DNA of 6,535 nucleotides from CAZGLR01 sp964526635 (GTDB lineage: Bacteria; Zixibacteria; MSB-5A5; GN15; JAAZOE01). The translations under genes and the position numbers were made by a program. Positions 1 through 4,855 of this stretch are shown here, one piece after another. The stretch is taken from positions 1 through 6,535 of the forward strand of contig CAZGLR010000152.1 of assembly GCA_964526635.1 (NCBI GenBank). The letters are read 5' to 3'. The notes under the pieces were generated by a model. It was given only the letters and a program-made list of their open reading frames with translations, was not told where the DNA came from and made no database searches. Position 1 is the first letter of the stretch. The number at the start of each line of letters is the position of its first letter.

Positions 1-770
1 TCCTGACAGGTAACGACCAGTCCGGTCGGGAGATGGGTAATCCGTACGGCCGAATCGGTGGTGTTGACCGACTGTCCGCCGGGGCCGCTGCTGCGATAGA
101 CGTCGATTTTTAACTCGTTTTCGCTGATCTTGATATCGACATCCTCGGCTTCGGGCAAAACCGCCACAGTGGCGGCTGAGGTATGAATCCGTCCGGAGCT
201 TTCGGTGACAGGTACGCGCTGCACCCGGTGCACTCCCGATTCAAATTTGAGCCGTGAATAGGCGCCATCGCCGCCAATGCCGAAGATGATTTCCTTCATC
301 CCGCCGACGCCGGTTGGGCTGTGCGACAGGATTTCGACCTTCCATCCCTGCACCTCGGCATACTGCGTGTACATTTTGTACAAGTCAGCGGCAAACAGCG
401 CGGCTTCGTCGCCACCGGTCCCGGCCCGTATCTCCACGACAACGTCTTTGTCGTCGTTGGGATCACGGGGCAAAAGCATCACTTTGAGCTTTTCTTCGAG
501 TTCCTCGACTTTCGGTTCGTTTTCCTCGATTTCGGCGCGAGCCATCTCGACCAGATCGGCATCCTCCCCGGCCCTGATAATCTGCCGGGCCTGATCGATA
601 TCATTGATCAGCTTGCGGTATTTTTGACCGACCTGAAAGATTTCCTCAAGGTGACGATGTTCCCGCGACAATTGTCTCAGCCGGGCTTGATCACTGATCA
701 CGTCCGGTTTGGTCAGCGCCTCGCCGACTTCTTTGAATTTGTTTTCGAACTTGCTTAACAGATCGAGCAT
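1..770 (-). CDS. prfA: Peptide chain release factor 1 (RF1), N-terminal 256 codons, cut by the left window edge
   Basis: RF1 recognises UAA and UAG in the ribosomal A site and triggers hydrolysis of peptidyl-tRNA. The translated protein begins MLDLLSKFENKF, with the helical N-terminal domain over about residues 1-100. The core domain includes RAGTGGDEA, a PVT tripeptide at residues 187-189 (the RF1 PxT stop-codon anticodon motif; RF2 would have SPF), then ESSGRIHTSAATVAVLPE. The catalytic GGQ is at residues 231-233 (bases 72-80), within SSGPGGQSVNTTDSAVR. These positions lie within two residues of E. coli RF1. RF1 is usually about 355-360 residues, so roughly the last 100 lie beyond the left edge. 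The ATG at 768-770 is chosen because TGAGGAATAT, containing a Shine-Dalgarno AGGA, directly precedes it. It is the third gene after rpmE and the YqhQ-like gene; the methyltransferase gene prmC often follows prfA but would lie outside. Confidence 0.97.
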   Translation of the reverse strand, partial: MLDLLSKFENKFKEVGEALTKPDVISDQARLRQLSREHRHLEEIFQVGQKYRKLINDIDQARQIIRAGEDADLVEMARAEIEENEPKVEELEEKLKVMLLPRDPNDDKDVVVEIRAGTGGDEAALFAADLYKMYTQYAEVQGWKVEILSHSPTGVGGMKEIIFGIGGDGAYSRLKFESGVHRVQRVPVTESSGRIHTSAATVAVLPEAEDVDIKISENELKIDVYRSSGPGGQSVNTTDSAVRITHLPTGLVVTCQ

Positions 771-795
771 ATATTCCTCATACACGGCACCGTTC

Positions 796-823
796 AATAT
801 AGATCACGGTCGGATTTAGACAA
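796..823 (-). promoter_or_regulatory. Candidate internal promoter for prfA
   Basis: On the minus strand a TTGTCT -35-like box (818-823; 4 of 6 to TTGACA) is followed after 16 bases by a TATATT -10-like box (796-801; 5 of 6 to TATAAT). Transcription would start near 790, leaving a leader of about 20 bases that contains the prfA ribosome binding site. The -35 box lies inside an inverted repeat at 811-833. This is a pattern match by eye and assumes a sigma-70-like consensus; prfA may equally be read through from rpmE. Confidence 0.35.
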
Positions 824-833
824 TATAAATCCG
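811..833. repeat. 8-bp inverted repeat between yqhQ and prfA
   Basis: CGGATTTA (811-818) and TAAATCCG (826-833) are perfect reverse complements separated by 7 bases. No T-run follows on the minus strand, so it is not a classic intrinsic terminator. It overlaps the -35-like box of the candidate prfA promoter, so an operator or an RNA processing hairpin are both possible. The rest of the 98-base gap holds nothing else recognisable. Confidence 0.5.
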
Positions 834-868
834 GCCTGGTAGACTTGTCTATCGGGGAAATAGTTGAG

Positions 869-1834
869 CTAAACAGGGACGCGCTTGACTGCCAGTTCCG
901 ATTCGGTCATGTTCATGGCGGTTTCAAGCGCAACGATCGCCACTTCGATCTGGTCGCGGCTGGGTTCACGGGTAGTGATTGTTTGCAGCCACAAACCGGG
1001 GGAAATAAGAAACTGGGTGATTTTGTTCTCGCGGGTTCGGCCCGACAATTTAAGCAGTTCGAATGATCCGCCTGCGACCAGCGGCAAAAGCGAAAAATGC
1101 AGCGCAAAACGCTCCAGCAGGGTCGGCGGCGCGCCGGTGATTACGGCATAAATCGTATCGGAGATGGCGTAGATCAGCATGGCGAAGATCGCCACGATCA
1201 AAATAAAGCTGGTGCCGCATCGGGGATGCCTCCGCGGATAACTGATTACTTCTTCCGGAGTCAGCTTCGCCCCCGATTCAAACGCAAAAATCGATTTATG
1301 CTCGGCACCATGGTAGGCAAACACCCGCTTGAAGTCGCTCATCAAACCGATCAGCCAGACATAACCGATAAAAAAGGCCACCCGTATGATGCCGGCCACG
1401 ATATTAAACGGCAACGCATCCTTTTGAATACCGATCAACGTGGATAAGGCCAGCGGCAGGAAGAAAAAGACACCGATGCCTATACAAAGCGCAATAATGA
1501 CAGTCATGGTTAGCATAAAAGCGTTGCTTTTGCGGTTCTTCTCGATATAAATGTCGCCGTTTTCAACGGCTTCCTCTTTCTCAATTTCAGCGACCGCAAC
1601 ATCGGCCGAAAAATTCAGAGATTTGACGCCAATAAAAAGCATCTCAATAAACGATACCGCACCTCGAATAACCGGCAGGCCGAGAAGTTTATGCTTCTTT
1701 GTCAGGGAAACGAAGGAATCGGTTTTGACTTTGATATCTCCATTGGGGAGCCGAACTGCGGTCGCGATACGGTCATCGCTTCGCATCATAACTCCCTCAA
1801 TGACGGCTTGTCCGCCTACCGCCAGGTCCGGCAT
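869..1834 (-). CDS. yqhQ: DUF1385 (YqhQ-like) multi-pass membrane protein
   Basis: A 321-residue member of the DUF1385 / B. subtilis YqhQ family; its biochemical function is not established. Family hallmarks are GGQAVIEGVMMR (7-18), LPVIRGAVSF (53-62), YHGAEHKS (174-181), HPRCGTSF (203-210) and SPGLWLQ (278-284). The conserved His, Glu and Cys residues between the helices suggest a metal or ligand site, which is inference. Hydrophobic helices fall near 105-136, 143-165, 209-233 and 243-262, so it is an inner-membrane protein with a long soluble N-terminal part. The frame is open 30 codons further upstream (to 1924), but the ATG at 1832-1834 is preferred: the family begins almost directly with the GGQAVIEG motif, and GAGGAATTCATC precedes this ATG. 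It lies between rpmE and prfA, an arrangement seen in several phyla, so it is probably expressed with translation genes. Confidence 0.9.
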   Translation of the reverse strand: MPDLAVGGQAVIEGVMMRSDDRIATAVRLPNGDIKVKTDSFVSLTKKHKLLGLPVIRGAVSFIEMLFIGVKSLNFSADVAVAEIEKEEAVENGDIYIEKNRKSNAFMLTMTVIIALCIGIGVFFFLPLALSTLIGIQKDALPFNIVAGIIRVAFFIGYVWLIGLMSDFKRVFAYHGAEHKSIFAFESGAKLTPEEVISYPRRHPRCGTSFILIVAIFAMLIYAISDTIYAVITGAPPTLLERFALHFSLLPLVAGGSFELLKLSGRTRENKITQFLISPGLWLQTITTREPSRDQIEVAIVALETAMNMTESELAVKRVPV

Positions 1835-1867
1835 GATGAATTCCTCAATGCTTGGGTGCCAGTCAAA

Positions 1868-1944
1868 GGGCCTGTTAGAAAAAGTAAACGGGGTAGTTGG
1901 TCGCGCCTTCCACACCCGCCACAAGATAGTACGGCAACAGGCCC
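1868..1944. repeat. 9-bp inverted repeat with 59-base interior in the rpmE-yqhQ gap
   Basis: AACAGGCCC at 1936-1944 and GGGCCTGTT at 1868-1876 are perfect complements 59 bases apart. In the minus-strand transcript they would close a stem whose 3' side ends about 33 bases before the yqhQ start codon. The interior is GC-rich. I could not match the 77-base unit to tRNA (no T-loop GTTCRA) or to a riboswitch I know. The long open upstream extension of the yqhQ frame crosses it, but the lack of a good start there argues for non-coding leader sequence. Confidence 0.45.
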
Positions 1945-1963
1945 GCGGACTAATGGCGGAATT

Positions 1964-2176
1964 TTACTTTTTCTTCTTATCCAGGTTGTATTTCTGACGG
2001 AACCGTTCGACACGACCGGCCGTATCAACCAGCTTCTGCTTGCCGGTAAAAAAAGGATGACAACTGGCACAGATTTCAATCTTTAGATCACCAATCGTCG
2101 ACCGGGTTTCGATGACGTTCCCGCAGGCACACACGATCTTGGACTGGTCGTATTTCGGGTGAATTTTCGCTTTCAT
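1964..2176 (-). CDS. rpmE: 50S ribosomal protein L31, zinc-binding (C+) type
   Basis: A 70-residue L31, the usual family length. It is a peripheral protein of the large subunit near the central protuberance that takes part in the bridge to the 30S head. It begins MKAKIHPKYD and keeps CACGN with Cys16 and Cys18, RSTIGDLKIEIC with Cys36, then Cys39 in CASCHPFFTGKQ, and a basic tail ending in four lysines. The four cysteines define the zinc-binding form, as opposed to the cysteine-free paralogue expressed during zinc starvation in many bacteria. A GAGGA stretch lies about 10 bases before the ATG, and AGAGAG abuts it. It is first in the minus-strand cluster rpmE-yqhQ-prfA and is divergent from the gene at 2308. 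No upstream Zur-like palindrome was evident by eye. Confidence 0.97.
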   Translation of the reverse strand: MKAKIHPKYDQSKIVCACGNVIETRSTIGDLKIEICASCHPFFTGKQKLVDTAGRVERFRQKYNLDKKKK

Positions 2177-2213
2177 CTCTCTTTTATCCTCATCAGGGCA
2201 ATTGCTTACCCAA

Positions 2214-2244
2214 AATGTATGCTTGCACTTTTTGAGCTTGTCAA
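2214..2244 (-). promoter_or_regulatory. Candidate rpmE promoter
   Basis: A perfect TTGACA (minus strand, 2239-2244) stands about 65 bases before the rpmE ATG. The -10 is weak: CATACA (2216-2221) at 17-base spacing, or TACATT (2214-2219; 4 of 6) at 19-base spacing. It overlaps the oppositely directed candidate promoter at 2223-2250. Called from consensus similarity only. Confidence 0.4.
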
Positions 2245-2250
2245 TATAAT
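2223..2250 (+). promoter_or_regulatory. Candidate promoter for the MmcQ/YjbR-family gene
   Basis: A perfect TATAAT lies at 2245-2250, with a poor -35 TTGCAC (2223-2228; 3 of 6) 16 bases upstream. Transcription would start near 2257, about 50 bases before the ATG at 2308. The core overlaps the rpmE promoter, so the two genes may compete for polymerase. Confidence 0.4.
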
Positions 2251-2307
2251 ACGTTTCGGCAAAATGGCAAGCCCATTTACACTGTCATGTAATAAACAAG
2301 GAAGACC

Positions 2308-2700
2308 ATGACAAGTTCCAATCCAGACAACCCGACCGGCTACCCGGATCGCCATGATTCACCATACTTCCCCGATCTGCAGGATTATGCCCTGAGCCTG
2401 CCCGGTGCCACTTTGGCCTTGCAATGGAATGCCTACGTTTATAAAATCTCGGACAAGATGTTTGCAATATATTCCGATGAGACCCCGCTGCGGATCACGC
2501 TCAAACCCCGTAAAGACAACCTCGACGCCTATTTATATCACCCTGATATCGAGATTGCGGCGTATGTCGGGCGGTTTGGATGGGTGACGATCACTGTTCA
2601 CGATGACGATACCGCCGCCCTGGCCGAATCTCTTGTGCACGAGAGCTTTACAGTGATTTCAATGAAAAAGAAACGAAAACATCGCCAAAAAAAGAGATAG
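2308..2700 (+). CDS. MmcQ/YjbR family (DUF419) protein
   Basis: A 130-residue protein of the MmcQ/YjbR family, small single-domain cytoplasmic proteins with a CyaY-like alpha/beta fold. No enzymatic role is firmly known; a DNA-binding role has been suggested from structure. The evidence is the block LPGATLALQW followed by YVYKISDKMFAIYSD (residues 31-57), RITLKP (62-67), then YHPDIEIAAYVGRFGWVTITV (77-97), corresponding to the family's Y..NK.HW.T.V motif, and the C-terminal helix with ESFTVISMKKKRK. The first 20 residues are polar and probably disordered. The last 11 or so are almost all Lys/Arg/Gln/His, more basic than usual and compatible with nucleic-acid contact (inference). The ATG at 2308 has AAGGAAG (2298-2304) upstream. 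It is transcribed away from rpmE and ends just before the repeat-rich island. Confidence 0.82.
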   Translation: MTSSNPDNPTGYPDRHDSPYFPDLQDYALSLPGATLALQWNAYVYKISDKMFAIYSDETPLRITLKPRKDNLDAYLYHPDIEIAAYVGRFGWVTITVHDDDTAALAESLVHESFTVISMKKKRKHRQKKR

Positions 2701-2709
2701 ATTTTTTTC

Positions 2710-2727
2710 TGACCCCTGAAGGGGTTA
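2710..2727. repeat. Short hairpin just after the MmcQ-like gene, possible 3' end structure
   Basis: CCCC (2713-2716), loop TGAA and GGGG (2721-2724) are extended by A-T, G-T and T-A pairs into a 7-bp stem. The T-run (2702-2708) lies before rather than after the stem on the plus strand, and after it on the minus strand are A residues. It is therefore not a standard intrinsic terminator in either direction, though it may protect the mRNA 3' end together with the REP that follows. Confidence 0.4.
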
Positions 2728-2737
2728 GGCTTCTGGC

Positions 2738-2773
2738 CGGGTTGCCCATCGGCTCGCCGTGGGTTCCAGCCAT
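2738..2773 (+). repeat. REP-like palindrome, degenerate copy (REP-A)
   Basis: It matches the copies at 3062 and 5021 over the 5' flank, stem and 3' flank, but the tetranucleotide before the stem reads GTTG instead of GTGG. The left arm (CCCATCGGC, 2745-2753) has one extra T relative to the right arm (GCCGTGGG, 2756-2763), and the 3' flank is TTCCAGCCAT. The bulge and the altered tetranucleotide suggest a decayed copy that the transposase may no longer recognise. Confidence 0.75.
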
Positions 2774-2855
2774 ATTTTTGCCGTGGTTGGCGTACGTCCC
2801 CGTGCGCCAACATCCATACGCTGGCGGACGAGGACGTCCGCCAGCCACAAAAATA
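2773..2855. repeat. Cloverleaf-like module of two mutually inverted hairpins inside an outer stem
   Basis: Hairpin 1 has 11-bp arms (2786-2796 with 2801-2811, one G-T wobble) and loop TCCC. Hairpin 2 has perfect 11-bp arms (2820-2830 with 2835-2845) and loop AGGA. Reverse-complementing hairpin 2 gives 21 of 26 bases identical to hairpin 1, and four of the five differences are paired changes that keep the stem (a C-G/T-A swap and a G-C/T-G swap). An outer stem TATTTTTG (2773-2780) with CAAAAATA (2848-2855), plus TG/CA pairs, encloses both. This resembles a bacterial interspersed mosaic element built from paired palindromes. Its stem sequence differs from the REP family around it, so it may be a second repeat family. 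Confidence 0.7.
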
Positions 2856-2860
2856 AGTTC

Positions 2861-2908
2861 TGGTTGAGTGCAAGTGTTTTTTGTTTGATATTTGTACCGA
2901 CTCAACCA
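2861..2908. repeat. 9-bp inverted repeat with 30-base interior
   Basis: TGGTTGAGT (2861-2869) and ACTCAACCA (2900-2908) are perfect complements. The right arm also lies within a competing small hairpin, CCGACT with AGTCGG (2897-2902 with 2909-2914), which runs into the next REP. The interior is T-rich and non-coding. Confidence 0.45.
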
Positions 2909-2911
2909 AGT

Positions 2912-2950
2912 CGGGTGGCCCGACAATACGCAGCATTGTCGGGTTCCTGC
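2912..2950 (+). repeat. REP-like palindrome with a divergent stem (REP-E)
   Basis: The flanks are those of the other REPs: CGGGTGGCCC at the left and GGGTTCCTGC at the right. The stem itself is different: CCCGACAAT (2919-2927) pairs perfectly with ATTGTCGGG (2935-2943) around the 7-base loop ACGCAGC. The GTGG tetranucleotide (2915-2918) directly abuts the stem. Conserved ends with a replaced but still complementary stem mark it as a structural variant of the same family. Confidence 0.75.
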
Positions 2951-3061
2951 TCACGTAATTTGTCAATCGGAGAAAGCATACTTAGAAGTTACCTGATTCA
3001 AGTTCATTTCGTCAATCGCTATGGGGCCGTTTTTTTCGCCGGTGTACCATCTGTAGCTTGA
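2951..3061. other. Non-coding stretch between two REPs, no feature recognised
   Basis: Together with the repeats around it this fills the gene-free interval 2701-3116. Reading frames crossing it are open only by chance and show no protein-like composition or family motif. A near-repeat GTCAATCG occurs at about 2961 and 3009, too short to interpret. The T-run TTTTTTTCGCC near 3030 follows no convincing stem. Confidence 0.6.
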
Positions 3062-3096
3062 CGGGTGGCCCACGGCTTGCCGTGGGTTCCTGCCAT
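3062..3096 (+). repeat. REP-like palindrome flanking the transposase gene on its 3' side (REP-B)
   Basis: CGG, then GTGG (3065-3068), then a perfect 8-bp stem CCCACGGC (3069-3076) and GCCGTGGG (3079-3086) with loop TT, then TTCCTGCCAT. GTGG fits the GTRG tetranucleotide known 5' of REPs recognised by RAYT enzymes. It sits 20 bases from the transposase stop codon and points towards the gene. Confidence 0.88.
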
Positions 3097-3116
3097 ACTT
3101 ATACACAACCTCACCA

Positions 3117-3638
3117 TTATACTTCAACCCCTGTTATCGGCAGCGGAACATCATCGCAACCCTGATACCAGTTATAGCTAGACCACAGCCACTCACCCGG
3201 CGAACCTACTATTCCCGCCGTCACCGGATTATTGTGACAGTAACGTATTTTCTCGCGAACCGTCTCCGGCGTCCGGCAATTATGATCATAACATCGCTTC
3301 TGCCAAAAATGTAAGACGCCGTCGGGTCCGAGACGGCTCAGCATCCGATGGCCCGTGCTTTTCCAGCGCGAGAGTATTGCCCTCGCCGATCGCGATTTTA
3401 TTTCTCCAATTCTATGCCCCAAGCGTAAATCCTCAGACGGGTGCAGGACCAGGTGCACATGATTCGGCATAACGACGTAGCCATATATTGAAATATCACA
3501 GTTGTGGCAGACTACTTCAACAAAATGTAAAAATAGCTCAATATCGCTGATATCTGTAAGTAATCGCATCCGCCGGTAGCAGGAGAAGTTAATAGCTCGG
3601 GCGGTATTGAGATTATCAAAATGGCGCAGCCTAGGCAT
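3117..3638 (-). CDS. REP-associated tyrosine transposase (RAYT), Y1/HUH (IS200-like) fold
   Basis: A 173-residue Y1_Tnp family protein of RAYT type. Such enzymes cut and join single-stranded DNA at REP palindromes using a tyrosine and a metal held by an HUH-type motif. Visible hallmarks: beta strand AINFSCYRRMRLL (15-27), GYVVMPNHVHLVLHP (53-67) with metal-ligand His60 and His62, FWQKRCYDHN (111-120), the catalytic-helix block REKIRYCHNNPVTAGIV (128-144) with probable nucleophile Tyr133, then GEWLWSSYNWY (148-158). The C-terminal NNPV.AG..W.WSSY signature is typical of RAYTs and absent from IS200/IS605 TnpA. Both catalytic motifs are intact and there is no frameshift, so it may be active. The ATG at 3636-3638 has no Shine-Dalgarno, and a candidate promoter lies almost on top of it. 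No tnpB or second ORF accompanies it. Confidence 0.93.
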   Translation of the reverse strand: MPRLRHFDNLNTARAINFSCYRRMRLLTDISDIELFLHFVEVVCHNCDISIYGYVVMPNHVHLVLHPSEDLRLGHRIGEIKSRSARAILSRWKSTGHRMLSRLGPDGVLHFWQKRCYDHNCRTPETVREKIRYCHNNPVTAGIVGSPGEWLWSSYNWYQGCDDVPLPITGVEV

Positions 3639-3644
3639 ATGTGA

Positions 3645-3673
3645 AAAATAGCAGCATTAGGCCATTTAGTCAA
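3645..3673 (-). promoter_or_regulatory. Candidate RAYT promoter giving a near-leaderless mRNA
   Basis: On the minus strand TTGACT (3668-3673; 5 of 6) and TATTTT (3645-3650; 4 of 6) are exactly 17 bases apart. Transcription would start at or within a few bases of the ATG at 3638, which fits the absence of a ribosome binding site and would keep expression low. A second perfect TATAAT on the same strand (3706-3711) lacks a good -35, which would fall inside REP-C. Confidence 0.4.
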
Positions 3674-3725
3674 TATATATTATGTGTTTATATGGATTGT
3701 AGTACATTATAACATACGCTGACAT

Positions 3726-3759
3726 TGGCGGGAACCCATGGCAAGCCATGGGCCACCCG
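3726..3759 (-). repeat. REP-like palindrome flanking the transposase gene on its 5' side (REP-C)
   Basis: Read on the minus strand it has CGGGTGG, an 8-bp stem CCCATGGC (3745-3752) and GCCATGGG (3735-3742) around loop TT, then TTCCCGCCA. Compared with REP-B the fifth stem base is T instead of C, and its partner is A instead of G. This compensating pair preserves the hairpin. It faces REP-B across the transposase gene and overlaps the apparent start of the ORF at 3748. Confidence 0.88.
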
Positions 3760-4686
3760 GCCATCGATTCTTCAAAGATCTCAAGCGATGGGCTGTTTTA
3801 TACATTTAAGGGTAACGATTACTCACATCTCTATGTAGCTCGTAGTTATGAGTATGGCTTTTTAATCGAATTCAGCGACCTATTCAAAACAGAAGATTTT
3901 AAGAATGAAATGGTTGTTTGTGATGCCTCAGAGTTATGGCATTCCGGCAGTCGATCAAAGACTTTCGAGAAAATATTATCCTTTTACACAAGTGCGGCGC
4001 CAGTCATGTGTGGCAGGCATTCCTTTACGTATTATATTAATACTGGGACAGAGGCCTTCCTAATTAAATGCACTCTACAACCGGTAATATCATTTGACAC
4101 GTTGCTCACCTCATTCAATAAAATTCACAGGCTAATTCTTGATAGAATAGCTAATGATAACTTTTATCAGTATGTAGACCTTATTGACGCGTATTTAACG
4201 GAAAAGTATAAAAGCAAATATGTCAGAGAAGGAGTCGAGCTCGTGGAAATAACGCACGACACCCTCAAAATATTGAATAGATACGAAAATGCAGATCTAT
4301 TCACAATTAGTCATGATTATAAGGTCCTTATTATTCGTGATCGTATCTATGATCTGGACTACTCTTGGGAGAGTTATCGACATAAAATTATCCTAAAAAA
4401 TGTGGCAACCGATGGTTGTGATACACTGTCGTCACCGCAATTTTGTTATATTAAAGCGGAGATATTCACAGATACGGGGTATGTCTATTACTTAAAATAT
4501 AACGAAGAAAACTCTGCATTTTGTAAAAAGAAGCCTGGGCAGAATGAGAAAGTTATAAAGAAATACGAGTCACCAGATAAATTGGTAGGCTTTCTCTATA
4601 ATAGCAATAAAGACAAATTCGTACTTGATATTATTGATACTGACAACATTGAAGCTGGTGAAACACATATTACAATTTCCCCATAA
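3748..4686 (+). CDS. Hypothetical protein, AT-rich, apparent start inside a REP
   Basis: I do not recognise this 312-codon ORF. The product looks soluble, rich in Tyr, Asp, Lys and Ile, with no signal peptide or convincing membrane helix. The second half has beta-strand-like runs such as YKVLIIRDRIYDLDYSW (about 191-207) and YIKAEIFTDTGYVYYLKYN (232-250), while 120-160 look helical. Base composition is clearly more AT-rich than the housekeeping genes on either side, which suggests horizontal acquisition. The ATG at 3748 belongs to REP-C and residues 1-4 (MGHP) are encoded by the repeat. No ribosome binding site precedes it, the frame is closed by TAG at 3700-3702, and the next in-frame Met is residue 55. 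The true 5' end may therefore have been lost when the REP/RAYT unit arrived, leaving a truncated gene, or the REP may have supplied a new start. The stop overlaps the start of a small ORF at 4686. Confidence 0.6.
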   Translation: MGHPAIDSSKISSDGLFYTFKGNDYSHLYVARSYEYGFLIEFSDLFKTEDFKNEMVVCDASELWHSGSRSKTFEKILSFYTSAAPVMCGRHSFTYYINTGTEAFLIKCTLQPVISFDTLLTSFNKIHRLILDRIANDNFYQYVDLIDAYLTEKYKSKYVREGVELVEITHDTLKILNRYENADLFTISHDYKVLIIRDRIYDLDYSWESYRHKIILKNVATDGCDTLSSPQFCYIKAEIFTDTGYVYYLKYNEENSAFCKKKPGQNEKVIKKYESPDKLVGFLYNSNKDKFVLDIIDTDNIEAGETHITISP

Positions 4687-4805
4687 TGAAAAATGGCATC
4701 TTCTTTTCGATCAGTGCGCTGATAGAATTATCAATCGCAGTCGTCCGTCTTTTCGATAGTGATATTTTGGCGGCAAAACTTTACACGGGGAAGAGGATTA
4801 GATGA
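4686..4805 (+). CDS. Possible 39-residue ORF overlapping the stop of the upstream ORF
   Basis: Its ATG (4686-4688) shares one base with the TAA of the preceding ORF, a TAATG arrangement often used for translational coupling. The peptide starts MKNGIFFSISALIELSIAVV, a hydrophobic run with one Glu at residue 14, and ends with a basic KLYTGKRIR. It could be a small membrane peptide, or a chance frame or fragment. No family is recognised and no independent ribosome binding site is clear. Confidence 0.3.
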   Translation: MKNGIFFSISALIELSIAVVRLFDSDILAAKLYTGKRIR

Positions 4806-4855
4806 CCTCCAAGACTAAGTTAAAACCTAGAGAAATCGTTCTCCGAATTACCTAG
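4802..4855 (+). CDS. Possible 17-residue ORF, ATGA-overlapping
   Basis: The ATG (4802-4804) overlaps the TGA of the preceding small ORF by four bases, and GGGGAAGAGGATTAG gives a reasonable Shine-Dalgarno 7-8 bases upstream. The peptide is MTSKTKLKPREIVLRIT, ending at TAG 4853-4855 directly against the stop of the minus-strand pilin remnant. It may be the truncated start of a longer gene whose remainder is gone, or spurious. Confidence 0.25.
   Translation: MTSKTKLKPREIVLRIT

Larger units (their letters stand above)
3062..3759. mobile_element. RAYT gene with inward-facing flanking REPs (REPtron-like unit)
   Basis: The unit consists of REP-B, the transposase gene on the minus strand, an 87-base AT-rich upstream region and REP-C in the opposite orientation. 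In enterobacteria and pseudomonads RAYT genes are likewise bracketed by inverted REPs that their product binds and cleaves. No target-site duplication is evident outside the REPs, as expected of HUH Y1 enzymes. Boundaries are set at the outer ends of the two REPs and are therefore approximate. Confidence 0.75.

Noticed and set aside
277..758. Plus-strand ORFs of 105 and 145 codons across the prfA region
   Set aside because: They are antisense to an unmistakable RF1 coding sequence with GGQ and PxT motifs, and their translations show no family features.
1835..1924. 30-codon upstream extension of the yqhQ frame
   Set aside because: The family starts close to the GGQAVIEG motif, and the internal ATG at 1834 has a good ribosome binding site; the extension is Trp/Pro/Arg-rich with no similarity to the family.
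1868..1944. tRNA or known riboswitch in the rpmE-yqhQ gap
   Set aside because: The 77-base length and closing stem suggested a tRNA, but the T-loop and D-loop signatures are absent and no riboswitch core could be matched.
2702..2727. Intrinsic terminator for the MmcQ-like gene
   Set aside because: A stem and a T-run are both present, but the T-run precedes the stem on the coding strand, so the standard order is not met.
2598..3061. ORFs of 92-122 codons on both strands through the repeat region
   Set aside because: They consist largely of translated palindromes, with low-complexity composition and no ribosome binding sites or family motifs.
3117..3638. IS200/IS605 insertion sequence with tnpB
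   Set aside because: No tnpB-like ORF or IS605-type end hairpins are present; the C-terminal NNPV.AG...WSSY signature and flanking GTGG palindromes indicate a RAYT.
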